Shown here piece by piece: positions 52,740-60,875 of a stretch of 64,000 bases of DNA. A model generated the notes under the pieces. The model was not told the origin of the DNA, searched no databases, and saw only the letters and a list, made by a program, of their open reading frames with translations. The position numbers and the translations under genes are program-made. Source of the stretch: Saccharomonospora amisosensis (lineage in GTDB: Bacteria; Actinomycetota; Actinomycetes; Mycobacteriales; Pseudonocardiaceae); assembly GCF_011761185.1 (NCBI RefSeq), contig NZ_JAAOYM010000001.1, positions 930,001 through 994,000 of the forward strand, read 5' to 3'. Position 1 is the stretch's first letter. Each line of letters opens with the position of its first letter.

Positions 52740-54059
52740 ATGAGCGAGTATCCGGTGGTTGTGGTGGGCGCGGGCCCGGTTGGCCTGGCCGCGGCGGCCG
52801 AGCTGGCCGAGCGGGGAATCGAGCCGGTGGTGCTGGAACGTGGGGCCGAGGCGGGGGCCGCGGTCGCTCAGTGGCACCACGTGCGGCTGTTCTCGCGTTG
52901 GTCCGAGCTGGTGGCCCCGGCCGCTCGGCGGTTGCTCGACGCGGCGGGTTGGCGGCCGCCCTCGAGTGAGGCCTACCCGACCGGCGCGCAGTGGGTGAAC
53001 GAGTACCTGCGTCCGCTCGCGGCGGCCCTTGGCGCGCGGGTGCGGTTCGGAGTGGAGGTGGTCGGTGCGGCCCGCAGGGGCAGGGACCGCGTGGTGGACG
53101 CGGGCAGGCACAGCGAGCCACTGACCGTCCACATCCGACACCGAGACGGCCGCGAGGGGCTGCTGACGGCCCGTGCGCTCATCGACGCGTCGGGAACCTG
53201 GGGCTCGCCGAATCCGCTCGGGGGCGACGGGCTACCCGCGCCCGGGGAGCGCGCGGCGGCGGATCGCGTCAGCTACCGGATGCCCGACCTGGCCGACGAG
53301 CTGACAAGGGCGCGCTACACCGGACGACACGTGGTCGTGGCGGGAAGTGGTCACTCGGCGCTGACAGCGCTGGTCGCGTTGGCAGGTCTTCCGGAAACGC
53401 GGGTGAGCTGGCTGCTGCGCCGAGGTGAGGTCGGCGACGCGTTCGGCGGTGGCGAGGCCGACCAACTGCCCGCGCGTGGGGCACTGGGGTTGCGCGCGAG
53501 GGAAGCCGTCGCCGCCGGTGGGGTGGAGGTGGTCACCGGATTCCGCACCGAGGCTGTACGGCGGCAGGACGATGGGCTACTGACACTGGTGTCCGCCCAC
53601 GATCACCGGGTCACCGACGTGGCCGAGGTGGTAGCGCTGACCGGCTTCCGGCCGGACTTGAGCTGGCTGTCGGAACTGCGACTGGAGTTGGACGCGACGT
53701 TGCAGGCACCGGTAGGGCTCGCACCGCTGATCGACCCGAACGTGCACTCGTGCGGCACTGTCTACCCGCACGGCGCGCGCGAACTGTCCCATCCGGAGCC
53801 GGGTGTGTTCCTGACCGGAATGAAGAGCTACGGCCGCGCACCCACCTTCCTCGCGATGACGGGCTACGAGCAGGTGCGCAGCATCGCGGCGCACCTGGCA
53901 GGCGACCAGGAGGCCGCCGAGCGGGTGGAACTGGTGCTGCCCGAGACCGGGGTTTGCGGCGGAGCGGGATTGTTCGACGAGCCGGACTCCTCGGTGGCCG
54001 GAGGTTGTTGCGCCGACTCGGAGCCGCTCAGCCTGTCGACTCCCCGCACCGAAAGCTGA
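52740..54059 (+). CDS. ArsO-like FAD-dependent oxidoreductase
   Basis: The 439-residue flavoprotein has FAD motif VVVVGAGPVGLAAAAELAE at the start, SRWSELVAPAARRLLD, a second Rossmann VVVAGSGHSALTALVAL, and late FLTGMKSYGRAPTFLA. The C-terminus ends VCGGAGLF and GGCCAD, cysteine pairs often seen on flavoproteins in arsenic operons (ArsO-like). It may act on arsenic compounds, but no arsR, acr3 or arsC is near, so this is an inference. AAAGG precedes ATG 52740. Confidence 0.7.
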   Translation: MSEYPVVVVGAGPVGLAAAAELAERGIEPVVLERGAEAGAAVAQWHHVRLFSRWSELVAPAARRLLDAAGWRPPSSEAYPTGAQWVNEYLRPLAAALGARVRFGVEVVGAARRGRDRVVDAGRHSEPLTVHIRHRDGREGLLTARALIDASGTWGSPNPLGGDGLPAPGERAAADRVSYRMPDLADELTRARYTGRHVVVAGSGHSALTALVALAGLPETRVSWLLRRGEVGDAFGGGEADQLPARGALGLRAREAVAAGGVEVVTGFRTEAVRRQDDGLLTLVSAHDHRVTDVAEVVALTGFRPDLSWLSELRLELDATLQAPVGLAPLIDPNVHSCGTVYPHGARELSHPEPGVFLTGMKSYGRAPTFLAMTGYEQVRSIAAHLAGDQEAAERVELVLPETGVCGGAGLFDEPDSSVAGGCCADSEPLSLSTPRTES

Positions 54060-54084
54060 TGGTGCTGCGGCGCGACAAGTAGGG

Positions 54085-54657
54085 CTATGACACGCGGCTG
54101 CCCGCCGGGCCCGCGACCCGGAACTCCAGCACGGCGGGCAGCGTGCTCAGGTCCAGCGCCTGCCGCAGCCGGGGAAGGCCGTGGGCCGCGATCTGCTCGC
54201 GGACCGCGGTCAGGTCGGCATCCTGCTCCGTGGTGACCACCAGCGACAGCAGCGGCGATTCGCGGTTTCCCGCCAGTGTGGCGTCGGCGGTGTGCACGCC
54301 CGGGTAGCTGACGATGTCGTGGACGAGCGGCTCGACGGCGGTACCCGGTGCGATATCGGTGTGTCCCCGTGCCGGGTCCGTCTCGAGGTGCCACGTCCGG
54401 GTTCTCGGTTCGCGGGTGAACTGGGCGGCCAGCCACAGCAGGCAGGCCACGGCCACCAGCACCGCGACCGCCGCCGTGACGTAGAGCGCCCACGTCGGTG
54501 GCTGTTGGGTGCCAGGTACGAGGGGCGCGGTCGGTTCGAACAGACCCGACCAGCCGAAGTATGTGCTCAGTGCGACCCCGCCTCCCGCCACCAGCACCGC
54601 CCCGACGACGGCGAGCAGGCTCCGGTTCAGCCGCGATGGCCGGTTCACACTCTTCAC
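54085..54657 (-). CDS. AmaP-like alkaline-shock membrane anchor protein
   Basis: The 190-residue protein has two transmembrane helices (LLAVVGAVLVAGGGVALS; ALYVTAAVAVLVAVACLLWL) with a periplasmic loop, and a C-terminal cytosolic alpha/beta domain resembling an Asp23-like fold. AmaP recruits Asp23 to the membrane in Gram-positives. It is last of a six-gene operon and overlaps the preceding gene by ATGA. Confidence 0.75.
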   Translation of the reverse strand: MKSVNRPSRLNRSLLAVVGAVLVAGGGVALSTYFGWSGLFEPTAPLVPGTQQPPTWALYVTAAVAVLVAVACLLWLAAQFTREPRTRTWHLETDPARGHTDIAPGTAVEPLVHDIVSYPGVHTADATLAGNRESPLLSLVVTTEQDADLTAVREQIAAHGLPRLRQALDLSTLPAVLEFRVAGPAGSRVS

Positions 54658-55190
54658 TGCGCGCTCCTGGTCGTCGCGATCCTGACTCGCAGGGCAGGGC
54701 GCGTGGCAGGTGAGATCCGGTCGAGCCGCTGCCGTAGCGCGCCGCCCACCGCCTCGACGAGTCCGCCGGTCGTCCCGCGGTCGGTACGTACCTTGGCGAC
54801 GACCACGCCACGCCGCAGGCTCAGCTTGGCCCTCGTCACCCCGTCGACCGACTTCGCCGCGGCACGCAGGTCACGCAGCATGCTGTGGCGGGACACCCCC
54901 GAATCCAGCTCCGCCGGATCGTCGCTCAGCGGGAGCACTCTCGCCCTGCCCGGCAGGACCACAGCCACCAGTAGCGCCAACCCGAGCGCAACGGCGAGTG
55001 CGCCGAAGACGGCGACGACAAGGTCGTTCCACGTGGTGGAGTTCAGCGATCGGGCGATGGCGTCGTAGTCGAGCACCGGCGGGCTGTTCGTGAGCAGTTG
55101 GATGGCCGACATCGCGACGAGAACCGAGATCACCAGCAGGGCGAGCGCGGTGAGTGTCGCGGGAACGCCGCGGCGTGGGCGGCGAATCAC
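54654..55190 (-). CDS. DUF6286-type membrane protein of Asp23 cluster
   Basis: The 178-residue protein has two transmembrane helices (LTALALLVISVLVAMSAI; VAVFGALAVALGLALLVAVVL) and a C-terminal AmaP-like domain (RRGVVVAKVRTDRGTTGGL). It has the same topology as its downstream neighbour and overlaps it. Function is probably envelope stress or cell-wall homeostasis, from the cluster. Confidence 0.7.
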   Translation of the reverse strand: MIRRPRRGVPATLTALALLVISVLVAMSAIQLLTNSPPVLDYDAIARSLNSTTWNDLVVAVFGALAVALGLALLVAVVLPGRARVLPLSDDPAELDSGVSRHSMLRDLRAAAKSVDGVTRAKLSLRRGVVVAKVRTDRGTTGGLVEAVGGALRQRLDRISPATRPALRVRIATTRSAQ

Positions 55191-55627
55191 TGGACCGTCC
55201 TCCGTGGTTCGGTGTCGCCGTGCAGCGCGGTGACCGTGACGTCCACGCGGGACACCTCGAGACCGGTCAGCTCGGTGACCCTGCGCATGATGTGGTCGCG
55301 GGCCCGCTCAACGGTGCGGGCCACAGACGTCGGGTACCGCACGGAGAGCTGTACCCGCAGCGAAGCGCTCCCGCCGCTCACGTGCGCGCTCGCCTGCACC
55401 GAACGCCGCGGTGCCTCGCCGGTGACCCTGACACCGAGCAGGCGGCGTGCCGACCCGCCTACCCCTTCCACCTCGCGGGCCGCGTGGACGGCGAGGCGTT
55501 CGACCACGCGGTCAGCGATCGTGGTCCGGCCCCTGGTTCCGCGTTCCTCGGCGAGGTCACTGTCGACGCTGTCGGTGAGTCGAACGGTGTCGGGCATGGT
55601 GTTGGGCATGGTGTCGGAAGCTGTCAT
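55187..55627 (-). CDS. Asp23/Gls24 family envelope stress protein, copy 2
   Basis: The 146-residue protein has the Asp23 core: TIADRVVERLAVHAAREVEG, the central beta (ASLRVQLSVRYPTSV) and ARDHIMRRVTELTGLEVSRV with VDVTV. It overlaps the next gene by ATGA. Two Gls24 copies in one operon may form mixed assemblies under the membrane. Confidence 0.9.
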   Translation of the reverse strand: MTASDTMPNTMPDTVRLTDSVDSDLAEERGTRGRTTIADRVVERLAVHAAREVEGVGGSARRLLGVRVTGEAPRRSVQASAHVSGGSASLRVQLSVRYPTSVARTVERARDHIMRRVTELTGLEVSRVDVTVTALHGDTEPRRTVQ

Positions 55628-55630
55628 GGG

Positions 55631-55801
55631 TCAGCGTCGACCGGTGAACTGGGAGACGTTGAGCTTCCCGTCGGCGACCAGGCCCACGAGGAGTCCCAGC
55701 GCGCCGAGCACCAGTACCAGCAGGAAGGCGCTGAAGCCCCCGAACGCGGCCGCGAAGCCCAAAGCGATGCCGGAGAGCAGCGCGAGTGCGGTGAAGTTCA
55801 C
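55631..55801 (-). CDS. Small DUF2273-like membrane protein
   Basis: The 56-residue protein is almost all hydrophobic, with two helices (LALLSGIALGFAAAFGGFSA, LVLVLGALGLLVGLVADG) and a short basic end. Small membrane proteins of this kind accompany Asp23 in Firmicutes and Actinobacteria. GTG 55801 overlaps the upstream stop. Confidence 0.75.
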   Translation of the reverse strand: MNFTALALLSGIALGFAAAFGGFSAFLLVLVLGALGLLVGLVADGKLNVSQFTGRR

Positions 55802-56154
55802 GGCATTCTCCTTGCTGAGCCGACCGCTACCTGATCTTCGCTGGCCGAAGCCGTGCGGTCGGTCGTGTTCGTGTTCGTGTCGGCTTTGATGTCCATTACC
55901 GCGACGTGCACGGGCCGGTCCACGGGCCCGACCGCGGTGCGGACCGCGTCAGCCATCTCCGCGACGGTCGCGGGGTAGCGCCCGACGATCCCGACGGTGA
56001 TGTCCGCTGGGCGTACCCGCACGCCGGTGACCCGCCGTCCGGGCAGGTAGGTGGCGATCTCGCCGAAACGGCCACCGTGCAGGTCCGCGACGGGCGGGCG
56101 CTCCCGGACCGCCGCGGCGATGCGGTCGACGTCGAGTTCGACGCCAACACTCAC
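55798..56154 (-). CDS. Hypothetical protein of Asp23 operon
   Basis: The 118-residue alpha/beta protein (IAAAVRERPPVADLHGGRFG, VRPADITVGIVGRYPATVAE) has no membrane segment. It resembles a reduced Gls24 fold by strand pattern but is not clearly a member. It is coupled by overlaps at both ends within the operon. Confidence 0.7.
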   Translation of the reverse strand: MSVGVELDVDRIAAAVRERPPVADLHGGRFGEIATYLPGRRVTGVRVRPADITVGIVGRYPATVAEMADAVRTAVGPVDRPVHVAVMDIKADTNTNTTDRTASASEDQVAVGSARRMP

Positions 56155-56630
56155 TGAACCCGTCCGCTCGATTCGGAGGACTCTTCCTCGTTGTCGTCGC
56201 CGGGCAGGTGGATGTCGTTGACGCTCAGGTTGACCTCGACGACCTCGAGACCGGTCATCCGCTCGATCGAAGAGATAACGTTGCGCCGTACGGCCTGCGC
56301 GAGGTCGACGATGGACACGCCGTACTCAACCAGTAATTCAAGGTCGACAGCGGCCTGCTTCTCCCCGACCTCGACGGCCACGCCCTGCCCCGCGCTGGCG
56401 GACGCGCCGGGAATGCGCTCCCGCAGCGCTCCCATCGCGCGTGCGGCGCCACCCCCCAGGCTGTAAACGCCGCTGACCTCACGTGCCGCCAGTCCTGCGA
56501 TCTTTTGCACCACAGCGTCGGCGATCGTGGTGGTGCCCCGCGAGGTGCTCAACTCGTTGCCCCTTCGCTGGGCGTCGGCGCCGTCACCCGCCGTCCTGTC
56601 GGTGTTCTTCTGCGAGGTTGGAGTGCTCAT
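56151..56630 (-). CDS. Asp23/Gls24 family envelope stress protein, copy 1
   Basis: The 159-residue protein has TTIADAVVQKIAGLAAREVS, VYSLGG, the VDLELLVEYGVSIVDLAQAV core and IERMTGLEVVEVNLSVNDIH. It is first of a leftward six-gene operon with no gaps. Asp23 family proteins form filaments or coats under the membrane and respond to alkaline or wall stress. Confidence 0.92.
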   Translation of the reverse strand: MSTPTSQKNTDRTAGDGADAQRRGNELSTSRGTTTIADAVVQKIAGLAAREVSGVYSLGGGAARAMGALRERIPGASASAGQGVAVEVGEKQAAVDLELLVEYGVSIVDLAQAVRRNVISSIERMTGLEVVEVNLSVNDIHLPGDDNEEESSESSGRVQ

Positions 56631-56789
56631 AACCGCGGTCCTTCTGCTAGGCCATGGATCTTGGCTGCCGGTCGGGTGGTTGTGCGAGGTTGGCGAACTC
56701 GACGCCCGACACGGCCGATCGAGTGGACCTCAGCCGGCGTCGTGAGATCCGAAAGCGCTCACCGGGGAGCACACGATCGTAGATACGGC

Positions 56790-56814
56790 ATACCCCACCA
56801 CCGGTTCGATACAC
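56790..56814 (-). promoter_or_regulatory. SigB/SigF-type promoter candidate for the Asp23 operon
   Basis: On the minus strand GTGT-N14-GGGTAT closely fits the general-stress sigma consensus (GTTT-N14-17-GGGTAT). It is about 160 bp before the first gls24 start. The anti-sigma/stressosome genes at the right of the window suggest the sigma factor is present. Confidence 0.5.
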
Positions 56815-56933
56815 CTGACGAACCGGACAAACTCCCGGACCAGCGGGTCGCGCTCCGAGGCTGAACCACGACCGCACCGATGTGGGCATTCCGACTCTGT
56901 GCGGCCACCGTCGGTGTGGCGAGCATCGAAGCC

Positions 56934-57638
56934 GTGAAGAAGACCAAGCTCGCCGCCCTCACCACGGGCGCCCTCGCGGGCGCGATCACCGCCGCCGTCG
57001 CGTCCTACCCGCTGCTGTGGCGACAGTGGTGCCTGACCTGGGGGGCCACGGTAGAGGAAGCAGGCAACGCGATGCCGGGGGACGACCTCCTCGCGGGGCC
57101 GGACATGCTGGCGACAAGGGCCATCACGATCGAGGCGCCGCCTTCGGACGTGTGGCCATGGCTCGTTCAGATGGGCAGTGGCCGTGGCGGTGCCTACACC
57201 TACGACTGGGTGGAGAACCTACTTGGGCTCGACATGCACAGCGTTGCCGAGATCGTTCCCGAACTGCAGAACCTCCGGGTCGGTGACGTGCTCCCGGTCG
57301 GCTCGAACGGTCCCGCGCTGCGGGTGCAGATCCTTCGGCCTGAGCAGGCACTGGTGTTGCGTTCCGAGGACGGCCAGTGGGTGTGGGCGTTCACCCTTGC
57401 CGCCGTGCTCGAAGGCACCAGGCTGATCAGCCGAAACCGCATAGCCACCCCGGGCGCCTCGCCGCCGAGGAGGGCGTTCAACTTCGCGGTCATGGAACCG
57501 GGCAGTCTGATCATGGAGCGCAAGATGCTGCTCGGCATCAAGGAGCGCGCCGAGCGCCTGGCAGGCACTCGCTCCGCCGATCGCTCGATCGAGGTCCGTA
57601 ACAGCTCGGATGTGTCCGCTGTGGACGGTCAAGGTTAG
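56934..57638 (+). CDS. SRPBCC (START-like) family protein
   Basis: The 234-residue protein starts with a transmembrane or signal helix (LTTGALAGAITAAVASYPLL), then a START/polyketide-cyclase-like domain: ITIEAPPSDVWPWLVQMG, YTYDWVENLLGLDMHS and the C-terminal long helix (MEPGSLIMERKMLLGIKERA). It may bind a lipid or other hydrophobic ligand; not identified. GTG 56934 is chosen; ATG 56880 would add 18 residues. Confidence 0.8.
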   Translation: MKKTKLAALTTGALAGAITAAVASYPLLWRQWCLTWGATVEEAGNAMPGDDLLAGPDMLATRAITIEAPPSDVWPWLVQMGSGRGGAYTYDWVENLLGLDMHSVAEIVPELQNLRVGDVLPVGSNGPALRVQILRPEQALVLRSEDGQWVWAFTLAAVLEGTRLISRNRIATPGASPPRRAFNFAVMEPGSLIMERKMLLGIKERAERLAGTRSADRSIEVRNSSDVSAVDGQG

Positions 57639-57787
57639 TCGTGCTCGGCGCCGAGGTCGCCAGGTCGATCGCGGCACGTGTTCGCCCGGCCGGTTGAAGC
57701 TCGGGGCACGGCCGGGGTGTGCCGCGTCCGGCCCGCGCTATCGAGGTCCATGCTCGGGGCCATGCCCCGCCGAGGACTTCCACGACC

Positions 57788-58504
57788 ATGAACGCGGCCA
57801 GGAACGCGGCCAGGAACGCGGCCAGGAACGCGGCCAGGAACGCGGCCAGGAACGCGGCCAGGAACGCCCAGCCTGCCGAGCGCGCGACCAGTGGCGTCGA
57901 GCGGGTGGTGGCCTTCAGCGACGGCGTGTTCGCCATCGCCATCACGCTGCTGGTACTGCCATTGGCGCAGGCGCGGTTTCGTGAGGGTCACGTCGAGGAA
58001 GATCTGCTGGGGCTGCTGCCCGAGTTCGGTGCGTTCGCGTTGAGCTTCGCGGTGATCGGGCGGTTCTGGCGGGTACACCACCGAGGGTTCCTGCGCATCG
58101 CCCGTGCCGACAGCGTCCTGCTCACGCTAAACCTGGTGTTCCTGTTCTGGGTGGCTGTGCTGCCGTTTCCCACGGCCGTGCTGGGTCAGCACGGTGACAG
58201 CGTCGCCGCGGTGCTGCTCTACGCACTGAGCATCATCCTCACCGGCCTCAGCTCCAGCGGCGTGTGGTGGTATGCGGCGCGGGGGCGGCCAAGGCTGCGC
58301 CGGGGTACGCGGCCGCTGACACATCCCGACACCGACCCGGCGGAGATCCGGATGGCGCTGGCGAGGGGACTGGGTGCGGTGTCGGGATTCGTGCCCTCGC
58401 TGGGACTGGCGTTCCTCTCCACGACCGTCGCCGAGTTCTCCTGGTTGCTGGCCATCCCGCTGACCGTGCTGGCGGCACGGTTCGCGAGGCGGCGCCGCGG
58501 ATAG
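57788..58504 (+). CDS. TMEM175-family potassium channel-like protein
   Basis: The 238-residue protein has five to six transmembrane segments and the family signature ERVVAFSDGVFAIAITLLVL (FSD motif and pore-lining Ile/Leu). Bacterial TMEM175 proteins form tetrameric K+-leak channels. The N-terminus is made of six tandem NAAR repeats from a 12-bp DNA repeat (57791-57862), so its length likely varies between strains. ATG 57788 is chosen. Confidence 0.85.
   Translation: MNAARNAARNAARNAARNAARNAARNAQPAERATSGVERVVAFSDGVFAIAITLLVLPLAQARFREGHVEEDLLGLLPEFGAFALSFAVIGRFWRVHHRGFLRIARADSVLLTLNLVFLFWVAVLPFPTAVLGQHGDSVAAVLLYALSIILTGLSSSGVWWYAARGRPRLRRGTRPLTHPDTDPAEIRMALARGLGAVSGFVPSLGLAFLSTTVAEFSWLLAIPLTVLAARFARRRRG
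57791..57862 (+). repeat. 12-bp minisatellite coding for NAAR
   Basis: Six perfect copies of AACGCGGCCAGG in frame just after the start codon. Unit gain or loss keeps the frame. Confidence 0.95.
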
Positions 58505-58508
58505 GCCA

Positions 58509-59684
58509 TCAGAGCAACTTGCCCAGCGGTGTCCGGGTGACCGCCAACCAGCCCAGTCCGAAACACGCCACGATCGCGAGTACCGCCAGCAGTGGCCCCT
58601 TGACTTCCGCGGGCAGTGGAAGCGGGCGCATCGCCACGGCGAGCAGGATCAGCACCGGGCCCTGAATCACGAAGGCCGCGAACGAGCCCCGTGCCGCTCC
58701 CGTGATCACCGGTCCGGTTCCGGAGAACCGTCGCTGCGCGAACCCCAGCAGCCACATCGACCCGGCGACAACGAGAGTCGCCTCGACAGTAGCCAGCAGC
58801 AGCGCCTGCCAGTGCCAGCCGCCGAGGAACGGATCGGCCTGCGCGGCGACGTCACCGACGCCCACCACCGCCGCCAGCACCGGAAGCGCGAGGATCACGC
58901 CCGCCACGGCAACACCGCAGCCGTGGTAAAGCCTGGTCGGCACCCGCTCACGCAGACCGGTGTGCGACTGGGTCACCCCGAGCCAGAACATCACGGCAAG
59001 CTGCGGCCACTGCCAAAGGTGCAGGTCGAGCACCTCCGTGGCGCGTGCCTGGGTCCACAGCCGCACGACGAAGGTGACCAGCGCAAGCGCGATGCCGACA
59101 ACGACCAGTTGCTTGCCCGTGATGAGGCCCCGTGACCGCTGTTCACCGGTCATCGTCCGCCACGAGGCATAGGCCAGCGAGAACACCAGCAGCACCTCGG
59201 CGAACCACAGCGCGCCGGAGTCGAGCATTCGCTCCCGGCCGACGAGCACCCAGCCGAAGGTCACCGATCTGCCCGCCGCGTAGTAGGCGAGCCACACCGA
59301 CAACGGCCACAGCACCAGCAGGCTGAGCACGAACGGCAGGCCGAGACGGACGGCCCTGTGCCCGGCGAACTTGGCGGGCCCCCTCCTGGCGAGCGGTCCC
59401 GGTGTGAACAGTCCGGCGATCATGAAAAAGGTGCCGAGTACGAACAGTGCCGACGGCCCGAGTATCCCGATCAGCACCAGTTCCACCACAGGAGTGAAAG
59501 TGACCTCGTTGACCTCGTCGTATGCCCAGCCACCGACCGCGGAGTAGCCGAGCAACGCGTGCCCGCCGATGATCCAGGCGACCAGCGCGGCCCGCAGGGT
59601 GTCGAGGGCGGGCACCCGCCTGGTCCGCTGATCGGTCACGCCGCCGTTCGCCTTGTCGTCGTGTGCTTGCCTGGCCGCGGTCAC
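58509..59684 (-). CDS. Acyltransferase family 3 membrane protein
   Basis: The 391-residue polytopic protein with about ten transmembrane helices matches Acyl_transf_3/OafA: RVPALDTLRAALVAWIIGGHALL with the catalytic His near 42, FMIAGLFTPGPLARRG and ARRGPAKFAGHRAVRLGLPF. Such enzymes O-acetylate sugars, lipids or wall polymers. The target is unknown. It converges on the TMEM175-like gene. GTG start 59684. Confidence 0.88.
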   Translation of the reverse strand: MTAARQAHDDKANGGVTDQRTRRVPALDTLRAALVAWIIGGHALLGYSAVGGWAYDEVNEVTFTPVVELVLIGILGPSALFVLGTFFMIAGLFTPGPLARRGPAKFAGHRAVRLGLPFVLSLLVLWPLSVWLAYYAAGRSVTFGWVLVGRERMLDSGALWFAEVLLVFSLAYASWRTMTGEQRSRGLITGKQLVVVGIALALVTFVVRLWTQARATEVLDLHLWQWPQLAVMFWLGVTQSHTGLRERVPTRLYHGCGVAVAGVILALPVLAAVVGVGDVAAQADPFLGGWHWQALLLATVEATLVVAGSMWLLGFAQRRFSGTGPVITGAARGSFAAFVIQGPVLILLAVAMRPLPLPAEVKGPLLAVLAIVACFGLGWLAVTRTPLGKLL

Positions 59685-59847
59685 GTGTGCTCCAGTCGGA
59701 TTCTCGTGTGGTTCCGGCCCTCACTGTGGGTGTCGGCAAGGGACCACGACAAGGGGCGAACTGCCCTGTGCCCTCGGGACTTGCGCGCCACCACACCGCC
59801 TGGTCGAGAGCCGGTGAGCGCGGCCGGGTCGGGTTACCGTCGGCTGC

Positions 59848-60807
59848 ATGGCCAGGGATGCCGACCGAACCGAGGACAGCGCGGGAGGGGCAGTCGACCT
59901 GGAGGTCGGCACCCGCACCGTGCGCATCACCAACCCCGACCGCGTGTACTTCGCCGCGCGCGGGGAGACCAAACTGGACCTCGCGCACTACTACCTCGCC
60001 GTTGGTGAAGGGATCGTGCGTGCCCTGTACGAGCGGCCATGCATGCTGCACCGGTTCCCGTCCGGAGTGGCGGGGCAGAAGGTGCACCAGAAACGCGTTC
60101 CGCGCGGTGCGCCGCCATGGCTGCGGACCGTGCGGGTGCACTTCCCGCGCTACGGCAGGTACGCCGACGAACTCTGCGTTACCGAATTGGCCAGTGTGAT
60201 CTGGGCCGTGCAGATGTCCACGGTCGAGTTCCACCCCTGGAACTCGCGCAGCGCCGACACCGAACACCCGGACGAGTGGCGCATCGATCTGGACCCGATG
60301 CCGCGCTGCCCGTTCGAAAGGGTCCGCAGGGTCGCCGGCGTCGCCCACGAGGTATTGACCGAACTGGGTATCGTCGGCTGGCCCAAGACGTCCGGTGGCG
60401 ACGGAATGCACATCTATGTGCGCATCGAGCCGAGGTGGGGCTTCTCCGAGGTGCGCAGGGCCGCGCGTGCCTTCGCGGTGGAGGTCGAGCGGCGTGCGCC
60501 GAGGGATGTCACCACCGCGTGGTGGCGCAAGGACCGCGACCCGACGCTGCTGTTCGTCGACTACAACCAGAACGCCCGCGACCACACCATCGCAGGCGCC
60601 TACTCGGTGCGGGGCGTGCCGGAGGCCACCGTTTCCACGCCGATCAGGTGGGACGAGATCGCCGACGTGGAGCCTCGTGAGTGCACGATCGCCACCCTGC
60701 CGCGACGGTTCGCCGAACTCGGCGACCTGCACAGCGGCATCGACGACGTCGCCTACTCGCTTGAGCCGCTGCTGGAGTGGGCCGACCGCGACGGCATCGA
60801 GCAGTGA
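59848..60807 (+). CDS. LigD-type polymerase domain (PolDom) protein
   Basis: The 319-residue archaeo-eukaryotic primase-like polymerase has ITNPDRVYFAARGETKLDLA, YERPCMLHRFPSGVAGQKVH, the catalytic aspartates in RIDLDPMP, and SGGDGMHIYVRI. It fills gaps and adds nucleotides in bacterial non-homologous end joining. Here it stands alone; no Ku or ligase is in the window. Confidence 0.92.
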   Translation: MARDADRTEDSAGGAVDLEVGTRTVRITNPDRVYFAARGETKLDLAHYYLAVGEGIVRALYERPCMLHRFPSGVAGQKVHQKRVPRGAPPWLRTVRVHFPRYGRYADELCVTELASVIWAVQMSTVEFHPWNSRSADTEHPDEWRIDLDPMPRCPFERVRRVAGVAHEVLTELGIVGWPKTSGGDGMHIYVRIEPRWGFSEVRRAARAFAVEVERRAPRDVTTAWWRKDRDPTLLFVDYNQNARDHTIAGAYSVRGVPEATVSTPIRWDEIADVEPRECTIATLPRRFAELGDLHSGIDDVAYSLEPLLEWADRDGIEQ

Positions 60808-60875
60808 GTCGCTCGATCGGCTGGTCCACGCGGTGACAGCCCGTCACTCGCTGGTCGTGGGGTGACGATGATGGG

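Noticed and set aside
59848-60807. Complete NHEJ operon
   Set aside because: Only the polymerase domain is present; no Ku or ligase gene lies in the window.
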